Of a stretch of 7,376 nt of DNA, positions 1-6,378 are shown piece after piece. The stretch is from Nitrospinota bacterium (GTDB lineage: Bacteria > UBA8248), in NCBI GenBank assembly GCA_003506735.1, contig DNYS01000049.1, positions 4,127 through 11,502 of the forward strand, in the 5' to 3' direction. The translations under genes were made by a program, and so were the position numbers. The notes below the pieces were generated by a model. It had not been told where the DNA came from, did no database searches, and saw only the letters and a program-made list of their open reading frames with translations. Every line of letters starts with the position of its first letter. The first letter of the stretch is position 1.

Positions 1-537
1 TACAGGAGGACCCATCCCCCGGGACCGTGGATATACACCGGCGGGAAATACTGGGACTTCATGTATACGGCGGGGAACGAATATCCCGTTTTTGAGACAT
101 CTCAGGCCCAGGTCGGCCTGGCCATGTGCTCCGAAGTGTACATGCCGGAAGTCTCCCGCGCTCTTTCCATCCGGGGCGCTGAAATTATCTTTCTTCCCGG
201 GGGCGTGGACAAAAACAAGCTTTGGGCCACGTGGCGCAACTTAATCTGGTCCCGGGCCATTGAAAACCTCGCCGTTGTCGTCACCACCCAAAACCTCTTC
301 GATAAGAGCCAGCGGGGGCTCGCCATGGTGGCCACCCCGGAGGAGGTTGTTTTCGAGAGTACCCGGGAGGGCATGTTCCTCGTAGACGTCGATCTCGACC
401 GGGTACGAGACCTCAGAACACAGAAGGATGCAGTGGGTTCGTCCATGGAAAATGGGGCCAAAGCCGGGGTGCTCAGCCAATGGCAACGGCCCGATATGTA
501 CGATAAATTTCTTCCCCGGGAAGGAGTGAACGGCTGA
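1..537 (+). CDS. Carbon-nitrogen hydrolase (nitrilase superfamily), C-terminal part
   Basis: The frame is open from the first base to TGA at 535-537, so this is the last 178 residues of a gene whose 5' end lies outside; family members are usually about 260-320 residues. Members hydrolyse amide, carbamoyl or nitrile C-N bonds with a Glu-Lys-Cys triad in the cytoplasm. Visible landmarks are the strand carrying the Lys region (YRRTHPPG, fragment residues 1-8), the nucleophile elbow VGLAMCSEVYMPE with Cys43 (codon 127-129), then RGAEIIFLPGG and SRAIENLAVVVTTQN, which match the family core. The catalytic Glu is not in the window. Oddly, the usual RK-x-H is RR-x-H, so the expected catalytic Lys is Arg, and the usual P-x-G turn after the RGLAMVATP strand is PEE. 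N-carbamoyl-amino-acid or carbamoylputrescine amidohydrolases are the likeliest relatives given the hydantoinase neighbours, but this is inference. The family call is firm; the substrate is unknown. Confidence 0.88.
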   Translation, partial: YRRTHPPGPWIYTGGKYWDFMYTAGNEYPVFETSQAQVGLAMCSEVYMPEVSRALSIRGAEIIFLPGGVDKNKLWATWRNLIWSRAIENLAVVVTTQNLFDKSQRGLAMVATPEEVVFESTREGMFLVDVDLDRVRDLRTQKDAVGSSMENGAKAGVLSQWQRPDMYDKFLPREGVNG

Positions 538-593
538 TCGGCCGGCTCGATCCAACCGCTTCCCCCGGCTCCCAAGCAGGGAGTTTTTATGTC

Positions 594-598
594 AGGGA
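594..598 (+). promoter_or_regulatory. Ribosome binding site for the membrane-protein gene
   Basis: AGGGA lies six bases before the ATG at 605 and fixes that start. A competing ATG at 589 is in another frame and reaches a stop codon (TAG, 613-615) after eight codons, so it is not the gene start. Confidence 0.5.
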
Positions 599-604
599 CA
601 TTTC

Positions 605-1108
605 ATGCAGCGTAGTTATTTTTGGATTCTTTACGGACACCTTGCCTTTGCCTGCCTCTTTGTCGGCGGGATGACTTTTTTTTCGCTCCTCGTGAGGAGC
701 CTGAAAAGCCGCCTCAGCCCTGAAGAGTTCGCCGGCGAAATCGCCTCGATTCTCCGCTTTTACCATCCGTTCATATTGATCTGCATGGGCACACTCATCA
801 TGTCCGGGGCATGGTATCTGACCGGCATCAAAATCGCGATGGGAGCCTCTTTCGGAACGATTTTCGTGCCCTTGGGCCTCAAGCTCGGAGTTGTCTTTTT
901 AATCGTGATGGGATTGAGCTTCCAGTTCTTCGGTCTGGGCCTGCGGCTGACCCGGGGGACGGGTCCCGCGGGAAACGGACGTCCTATCGGCGACGGAACC
1001 CCGGAGCGCTTAAAAATTATTCGGTGGGTCGAAATTGCCAATTTCGTGAATATCATTCTCGCCCTATTGGCCGTATTTTTTGGTTTATCGTTGTCGAAAG
1101 GATTCTAG
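605..1108 (+). CDS. Small four-helix integral membrane protein, CopD/HemJ-like
   Basis: A 167-residue hydrophobic protein. Four membrane segments are visible at about residues 8-30, 53-74, 85-113 and 142-164. A hydrophilic, Gly/Pro-rich loop (about 115-138) joins the last two. It has no signal peptide beyond the first helix. Conserved-looking points are His12 in helix 1 followed by a GG turn (H-x8-GG), Arg51-Phe52 and His54 at the start of helix 2 followed by a small-residue SG pair, and Lys93 entering helix 3. This layout resembles the CopD (copper resistance D) domain and the related HemJ-type four-helix proteins, where intramembrane His residues bind copper or heme. The match is by pattern only. 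The gene follows the nitrilase gene by 67 bases on the same strand and could be in one transcript with it. Its 3' end faces the fused hydantoinase gene 28 bases away. A functional link with the enzymes around it is not shown. Alternative: an uncharacterised DUF2269-like membrane protein. Confidence 0.75.
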   Translation: MQRSYFWILYGHLAFACLFVGGMTFFSLLVRSLKSRLSPEEFAGEIASILRFYHPFILICMGTLIMSGAWYLTGIKIAMGASFGTIFVPLGLKLGVVFLIVMGLSFQFFGLGLRLTRGTGPAGNGRPIGDGTPERLKIIRWVEIANFVNIILALLAVFFGLSLSKGF

Positions 1109-1136
1109 GCGGGAAGGGACTGCCTTTCGGGCGTGG

Positions 1137-4100
1137 CTATAAGGCACCCGAGGATTTCAGCTTCGGGAATTGGGAGCCCCGATCGAAAAAGGGCGGCTTA
1201 CTCCTTCTTTTCCGCATCATTTGCCGAAGGGCTTTCGAGCCGCCGACGTCCACCTTGAAGTTTTTTTCATCTAAAAATACAACACCATAATGCCGCATGG
1301 CTCCATCGAAGGTCACCTTCCCCCAAATCACATCGCGGCGAACGTATGGAAGCTCTCTCTGAAAGGGGTTTCCCCAGCCTCCTCCCCCTGTCGTCACCAC
1401 CCGCACCAAGTCGCCCTCGAGGATTTTCGTTCCATTGCTGAGGGGTGGAACGGCCCGCTCTACCGGAGTGCCCGGATTAATGAAAATGCCGAAGAGCCCG
1501 CCGGCCCGGCCTCCGTTGGCCCCCCAGGGAGCGATGACAGATCGATCTCCTTGGCTGAAAATTTCACAGTCGCATAGAACGCGAATTTCCTTGAAATATC
1601 CGAGGCCACCGCGACGCTTACCCGGCCCGCCCGAATCTGAAGCAAGCCCAATTTGCTCCACACGGACCGGAAATTGGGCCTCGCTGAATTCCGCCGGAAG
1701 ATTCAGGCTGTTGGGGACTACATGAATAACATCCTCCCCGTCGGCCCAAGGACGGCCGCCTGTGCCTCCTCCCAGCTTTTCCCGGTACAAAAAATTCCCG
1801 TCCGGCCCGCGTCCGCGAAACCCCCAATGCCGCGCACTCTCATGATCGGCGGGCAGGCGGCCTTTCGTCGCCAACCCCAGGACACCGCAAAAAAGGCTCA
1901 TGAGCCGCGCAACCGTAATAGCGTGCATATTCGTCGGCGCCGGAAAATTGGGTGTGATCAGGCTCCCGCGTTCTGGGAAAATAATATCGATCAGGGGACA
2001 TACCCCATCGTTGATCTCAATCTCGAACATGCGCTCATAGCTTCCCGCCAAACTCCGCAGGATCTCCCCCATCCGCTTTTTGAGATATTGACCTCCGGCA
2101 TAATCGCCCGGCCAGTTGATTGACCCCTTCGCTTGGGGCGATGTGCCGCGAAAATCGAGGGTCAATTTCCCTTCCTCCTTGATCATTTGAACCTTCAGGG
2201 TGTGGGCCTTCTTGGGAGTCACCCCGTCGCCCTCGATGTAGTCCTCCCATTTATATGCACCGTCCGGAATTTTGGGCATCAATTCTTCCCGGACGATTTT
2301 TTCGCACCTTTCCAAAAGACCCTCGAACGTTTCGAGAACAACCTCGTCCCCGAATCGTTCGAAAAGCTCGCGGACCCGCTCACCCCCTGCCCGGCAGGCG
2401 GAAATGGCGGCATCGATGTCCGATTGTAAAATATCCGGGAGGCGGCTGTTCCGGCAAATGATTCGGTATGCCTCCCTGTTCATGGCGCCGCGCTCAAAGA
2501 GCTTAATGGGCGGAACGAGGAGGCCTTCCTGGAAAATGTCGGTGGAATCTGCCCTGAAGGCGGCCGGAGCCGCGCCGCCGATATCGTCGAGGTGGCATGC
2601 CGTGAGGCTGAAGGCGGCGAGTTTCTGACGATAAAAAATCGGAACGCAAACGCACAGGGTCGCAAGGCCCCCGATGCCCCCTTCGGATTGATAGGGATCA
2701 TTCCAGATAAATACATCGCCCTCGTAGATATCCTCCGCAGGCCAGTTTTTCAGGGCCGTGTCGGCAACGGCCGAAAACGAGCGTCCCGTGAGTTTCCGCC
2801 CCTCCCGGTCGAACAGGCAGGCACGGTGATCGCGCAGGTCCCGCATAATCGCCGAGCGGGCCGCTCGCCCAATGATCTCTTCCATTTCCTTTTCGGCGGT
2901 GTTGATGGCGCCCTCGATAATTTCCTGAACGATCGGCCTTGCCCCGCCCCGCGCCTCCCGAGCGGCGATGCTGGAGGGACCCGACATCCCTGACAGGTGA
3001 ATTCGAAGGTTTCCCCACTCATCCACCCCGCAATGGCATCTCGGAGGAACCACCGCCGTCGAGCCCGCCTCTTCGATGATAGCGGGCCCATGGAAGGAAT
3101 CGCCCTCCCCGAGGAGATGGCGACCATAGAGCGGGACCGGGACAAAACCCATACCATTGAAGTAGACCTCCCGCTCGCCCGTCCGGGCGACCTCGGCTCC
3201 GCTTCCCGGTTTTGTCTTGGGAGGGTCCACACGGCCCGCTTCGACCGCACCGGCCAGGCCGGCCGCGCTTCCGCAACCGGACCGGGGGGGCAGGATGAGC
3301 CGCTTGATGCCAAGAGCCCCGGCAATGTCCGCCGCCATGAGCGGGCCCGCCCCGCCAATCGCGATAAGGCTGAATTCACGCGGATCTTTTCCCTCCAGGA
3401 CCGTCAACCGGCGGATGGCCTGGACCTGCTCCTCGACGGCCATCTCGATTATGCCCAGCGCCGCATCGACGAGGGGAATTTTCAGTGTCTCCGCGATTTT
3501 GCCGATGCCCTCTCCGGCACTCTTCCGATCGAGCGGTAGTGCGCCCCCCGCCAGGCTCTCGGGAAGGCGCCCGAGAAAAAGCTGGGCGTCCGTTACGGTG
3601 GGCTCCTCGCCTCCTTTTCCGTAGCACATGGGCCCCGGATCGGCGCCCACGCTTTGAGGGCCAACGCGAAGCTTTTTGTCTTTTCCTATCCAGGCGACCG
3701 ATTCACCGCCAATTCCCGCCGTGGCGAGATCGAGCATGGGAACTGGAATGGTGTAACTGCCCAGTTGGGGACGGGCGACGAGGCGGGGGGCGCCGCCCTC
3801 CAGGAGCGAGACCTCCGTCGATGCGCCCCCCGCATCCAGCGTGATGACTTTTTCCAGGCCCGCCGCCCCGGCCAGGGCGGTGCAAGCCAGAACACCCGCG
3901 GCCGGCCCGGACATCGCCGTCGCTAGCGGACGCATCATCGCCTCCGCCGCGCTCACCACTTCGCCGTTCGACAACATGATGAGAACCGGAGTTGACTCCG
4001 GCAGACCGCCCGGCAAGCGATCACTGGCACGGTCAAGGTAATTTTTGATGACCAGCTTGCAGGCGGCGTCCAGGAGCGCCGCCACGGTGCGCTCGTATTC

Positions 4101-4715
4101 TTGCGCTTCAGGCAAAACATCGGATGAAATCGACAAGACGCACGCGGGATACTCTTCTTCGAATATCTTCTTCATGAAGAGCTCGTGCGCCGGATTTACA
4201 CAAGAATGGAGCAGACAGATCGCAACGGATTCGATGCCCTCCTTCTTCATGGAGTAAGCCAAATCCCGGGCCAGTTCCTCGTCAATAGGCGCCTTTTCGT
4301 CTCCCCTGAAGTCGATTCGCCCACCGATTTCGTACACACGATCCAGTGGCACCAAACGGGGCGGCTTCACCCAAAAATAGGAATTTTCGCATCCCTCCGG
4401 AACGCCTTGGCGGGCGATTTCGAGAATATGACGAAACCCCTCGTTCACCACGAGGGCCAGGCCGGCAGTAGTGTTCCCGGCCAGCGCCTCCTTCGCGGCG
4501 GTGGTGCCATGGATGAGCGCCGCTACATCTGCGGGTCCCGCGCCGGGCAACTCAAGAACATTCCGGACGGCCTCATCCAGCGCCAGATACGGGTTCGAGG
4601 GTGTGGAAGGAACTTTCACCGAAAAAACGGCCCCATCTTCGGAGCGGATAGCGGCCGCGTCCGTGAACGTGCCGCCTATATCCACGCCAATCCGAATTGA
4701 GCCGTTATTTGCCAT
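1137..4715 (-). CDS. Fused hydantoinase/oxoprolinase HyuA-HyuB protein, diverged
   Basis: A 1192-residue cytoplasmic protein joining both subunits of the HyuA/HyuB superfamily, as in eukaryotic-type 5-oxoprolinase. Family members use ATP to open cyclic amides or to carboxylate ketones. The HyuA half covers residues 1-577: N-terminal ATPase lobe with phosphate loop GVDIGGTFTD (10-19) and HGTTAAKEA (69-77), second lobe with MSGPAAGVLA (268-277), DAGGASTE (294-301), GADPGPMCYGKGG (357-369) and IGGAGP (453-458), then a short C-terminal cap ending near 576. The HyuB half covers about 583-1120: GDVFIWNDPY (666-675), HLDDIGG (708-714), SRLPDILQSD (757-766), GGGTGG (982-987) and the terminal TTGGGGWGNP. 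A 75-residue tail follows, ending in a basic stretch. ATG is the first possible start, because TGA directly precedes it; no strong ribosome site is seen. Three oddities suggest divergence: a missing HyuA middle domain, altered ATP loops, and loss of two expected metal ligands (Gly683, Thr686). It may be a repurposed or catalytically weak paralogue of the neighbouring split pair. The substrate is unknown. Confidence 0.93.
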   Translation of the reverse strand: MANNGSIRIGVDIGGTFTDAAAIRSEDGAVFSVKVPSTPSNPYLALDEAVRNVLELPGAGPADVAALIHGTTAAKEALAGNTTAGLALVVNEGFRHILEIARQGVPEGCENSYFWVKPPRLVPLDRVYEIGGRIDFRGDEKAPIDEELARDLAYSMKKEGIESVAICLLHSCVNPAHELFMKKIFEEEYPACVLSISSDVLPEAQEYERTVAALLDAACKLVIKNYLDRASDRLPGGLPESTPVLIMLSNGEVVSAAEAMMRPLATAMSGPAAGVLACTALAGAAGLEKVITLDAGGASTEVSLLEGGAPRLVARPQLGSYTIPVPMLDLATAGIGGESVAWIGKDKKLRVGPQSVGADPGPMCYGKGGEEPTVTDAQLFLGRLPESLAGGALPLDRKSAGEGIGKIAETLKIPLVDAALGIIEMAVEEQVQAIRRLTVLEGKDPREFSLIAIGGAGPLMAADIAGALGIKRLILPPRSGCGSAAGLAGAVEAGRVDPPKTKPGSGAEVARTGEREVYFNGMGFVPVPLYGRHLLGEGDSFHGPAIIEEAGSTAVVPPRCHCGVDEWGNLRIHLSGMSGPSSIAAREARGGARPIVQEIIEGAINTAEKEMEEIIGRAARSAIMRDLRDHRACLFDREGRKLTGRSFSAVADTALKNWPAEDIYEGDVFIWNDPYQSEGGIGGLATLCVCVPIFYRQKLAAFSLTACHLDDIGGAAPAAFRADSTDIFQEGLLVPPIKLFERGAMNREAYRIICRNSRLPDILQSDIDAAISACRAGGERVRELFERFGDEVVLETFEGLLERCEKIVREELMPKIPDGAYKWEDYIEGDGVTPKKAHTLKVQMIKEEGKLTLDFRGTSPQAKGSINWPGDYAGGQYLKKRMGEILRSLAGSYERMFEIEINDGVCPLIDIIFPERGSLITPNFPAPTNMHAITVARLMSLFCGVLGLATKGRLPADHESARHWGFRGRGPDGNFLYREKLGGGTGGRPWADGEDVIHVVPNSLNLPAEFSEAQFPVRVEQIGLASDSGGPGKRRGGLGYFKEIRVLCDCEIFSQGDRSVIAPWGANGGRAGGLFGIFINPGTPVERAVPPLSNGTKILEGDLVRVVTTGGGGWGNPFQRELPYVRRDVIWGKVTFDGAMRHYGVVFLDEKNFKVDVGGSKALRQMMRKRRSKPPFFDRGSQFPKLKSSGAL

Positions 4716-4821
4716 TCACCATCTCATATGAAGGGTGTGGTTGTTGTCCGGCCGCCGAAACCGGCGAGAGGAAAATGAAAGCAAATTTTCCTTCCGTTAA
4801 AAAATTCCAGGACACCGTCAT
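4705..4821 (-). other. Possible small leader ORF before the fused gene (doubtful)
   Basis: A 38-codon ATG-to-TAA frame spans the spacer between the split hyuB and the fused gene, and its stop lies 8 bases inside the fused gene in another frame. The product would have a short hydrophobic stretch (KFAFIFLSPVSAAG). It has no recognisable ribosome site and no homology that I recognise. Overlap with the next start could give translational coupling, but chance is the simpler explanation. Confidence 0.12.
4769..4792 (-). repeat. Inverted repeat in the AT-rich spacer
   Basis: An eight-base perfect inverted repeat (AGGAAAAT / ATTTTCCT) with an 8-base loop lies in the 113-base gap between split hyuB and the fused gene. 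A second, GC-rich 5-base stem with an AAAC loop (GTTT in the transcript) sits beside it at 4753-4766. Neither is followed by a T-run in the direction of transcription, so they are not convincing intrinsic terminators. They could be an operator or an mRNA structure in the intercistronic gap. No confident promoter was recognised in the spacer. Confidence 0.3.
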
Positions 4822-4828
4822 TTTTGGG

Positions 4829-6373
4829 CTACCCGACATCCCCGTAGCCCCCCCCTCCGGGGGTGATCAAGGTCAGCGTATCCCCGGGAGACAAAGCGGT
4901 CGTTTTCTTCGGATCGACGGGCTGGCCGTTGATCAAAACCTCGCCGCAGGCGCCCGGCCCCCCTCCAAAAAGGCCGGGTGCGGGGATCTTCGTGCGCTCC
5001 GCCATGAACGAGACGGTAACGTTTCCCGGCGAATCGTTCCGCATGAGAATCTTCTGTCCACATCCGCCCGTATAAGCGCCGCTTCCGCCCGATCCGCGAA
5101 CGATCATTTTACCGAGAAACGTGAAGGGCGAAATCCGCTCCAGGATTTCGATGGGGGTGTGCGAAACGTTGCTCGGAAAGCTCAGGCAGGAATACCCGTC
5201 TCCACGAGCGGTCGCGCCCGTGCCCCCGTTTTGAAAGAAAAGGCCGGCGGTTCGATTCCCTTTTTTATCCGGGCCGCTGTAGTTCACGCACCACATGGGC
5301 GAACCGCTCGCAGCCGCCACGCAGTCCGGAATGATGGGGGCCAGCGCCGTGAACACCGCCACCGGGAGATAATGCCCTACCAACATGCGCCCTCCGCCCG
5401 CCGCCGGACGCCGCGGATTGAGAATACTCCCCTCAGGCGCATGAACCTCGATCGGCCGGAAACACCCTTCATTGTTTGGGACCTCGGGGCAAAGAACACA
5501 TTTCACGGGATAGACCGAATACGCGTAGGTGTAGTTGTAGGCGACATTGATCGCCGCATCGACCTGAGCCGACGAGCCCTCGTAGTCGATCAAAAGGCCG
5601 TCTCCTTTCTTGACGATGCGCGTTTTGACGACAATCGGCTCGGCCAGCCCATCGGTCTCGATCTCCGACTCATAGACGCCATCGGGAATTTCGCGCAGGG
5701 CCTCCCGCATCGCCTTTTCGGAACGTCCCTGAATTTCTCCGGTCAGTTCGCGGAGATTCTTCAGGCCGTACTCCTCCAGGAGTTCGGTCAGGCGGCGTTC
5801 GGCCAAATCGTTGGCGGCGATCTGGGCGTAGATATCGCCCATCACCAAATCGGGGACCCGGACATTGTAGCGGATCAGATTGATGAGCGTTTCGTCCGCC
5901 ACCCCGGCGCGATACAACTTCATCATGGGAATTTGAAGGCCCTCCTCGTACACCTCGCGGGGATCGGGAGAGCGAATCTTCCCTCCGATGTCGGGCAAAT
6001 GGGCGGTGCTGGCGGAAAACCCGGCGAATTGTCCCCGGAAAAATATCGGCTTGACGATATTCACGTCCGGAAGATGGCCGGTCCCGTACCAGATGTCGTT
6101 GGTGATCAAAATATCGCCGGGATCGAGCTTTTCCGGAGGGAATTTTCTCAAGAAATGGCGCACCGTAATCGGCAGGGTCCCGATGAACGATGCGATACTG
6201 GCCGAGGACTGGACCAGCGATTCGCCCCGGTCGTCCGTGATGACGCACGAGAAATCGTTCGACTCGCGAACGAGGGTGGAAAACGAGGTGCGGACCAGCG
6301 TCGCCGCCGCCTCGTCCACCACCCCGATGAGCCTTCGCCAAAGGACCTCCAGCGTGATCGGATCGAACGCCAC
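4829..6373 (-). CDS. hyuB: Hydantoinase/oxoprolinase B subunit (HyuB), split form
   Basis: A 514-residue complete HyuB, close to the usual 510-590. HyuB carries the cyclic-amide-opening or carboxylating chemistry while HyuA supplies ATP-dependent activation. Landmarks, counted from the GTG at 6371-6373: N-terminal DPITLEVLWRRL, DPGDILITND (84-93), GHLPD (99-103), HLPDIGG (125-131), EEGLQIP (143-149), VRVPDLVMGD (171-180), GSSAQVDAAIN (266-276), FQNGGTGA (380-387) and the terminal PGGGGYGD. His100, Asp103 and His125 show the +3, +25 spacing of the Mn ligands of acetone carboxylase alpha subunit (His150, Asp153, His175), so the metal site looks intact. This GTG is preferred because GGAG lies eight bases upstream. 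A GTG nine bases earlier (6380-6382) overlaps the hyuA stop as GTGA and is the alternative, but it has no well-spaced ribosome site. The tight junction with hyuA implies translational coupling. The exact substrate (hydantoin, oxoproline, lactam or ketone) cannot be read from the sequence. Confidence 0.95.
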   Translation of the reverse strand: MAFDPITLEVLWRRLIGVVDEAAATLVRTSFSTLVRESNDFSCVITDDRGESLVQSSASIASFIGTLPITVRHFLRKFPPEKLDPGDILITNDIWYGTGHLPDVNIVKPIFFRGQFAGFSASTAHLPDIGGKIRSPDPREVYEEGLQIPMMKLYRAGVADETLINLIRYNVRVPDLVMGDIYAQIAANDLAERRLTELLEEYGLKNLRELTGEIQGRSEKAMREALREIPDGVYESEIETDGLAEPIVVKTRIVKKGDGLLIDYEGSSAQVDAAINVAYNYTYAYSVYPVKCVLCPEVPNNEGCFRPIEVHAPEGSILNPRRPAAGGGRMLVGHYLPVAVFTALAPIIPDCVAAASGSPMWCVNYSGPDKKGNRTAGLFFQNGGTGATARGDGYSCLSFPSNVSHTPIEILERISPFTFLGKMIVRGSGGSGAYTGGCGQKILMRNDSPGNVTVSFMAERTKIPAPGLFGGGPGACGEVLINGQPVDPKKTTALSPGDTLTLITPGGGGYGDVG

Positions 6374-6378
6374 GATGT

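Noticed and set aside
536..552. GATCG / CGATC stem overlapping the nitrilase stop codon
   Set aside because: It is only five base pairs with a seven-base loop and no T-run, so it is likely chance.
589..615. ATG at 589 as an earlier start for the membrane-protein gene
   Set aside because: It is in another frame and ends at TAG after eight codons.
1095..1129. Inverted repeat CGAAAGG / CCTTTCG between the two converging genes as a terminator
   Set aside because: The loop is 21 bases and no T-run follows on either strand; an inner 6-base stem has a wobble pair. It is too weak to call a terminator.
1137..4715. Fused gene as an artefact of a frameshift or assembly error joining two genes
   Set aside because: One continuous frame runs through both halves with a natural linker near residues 577-583, and HyuA-HyuB fusions are known in the 5-oxoprolinase family.
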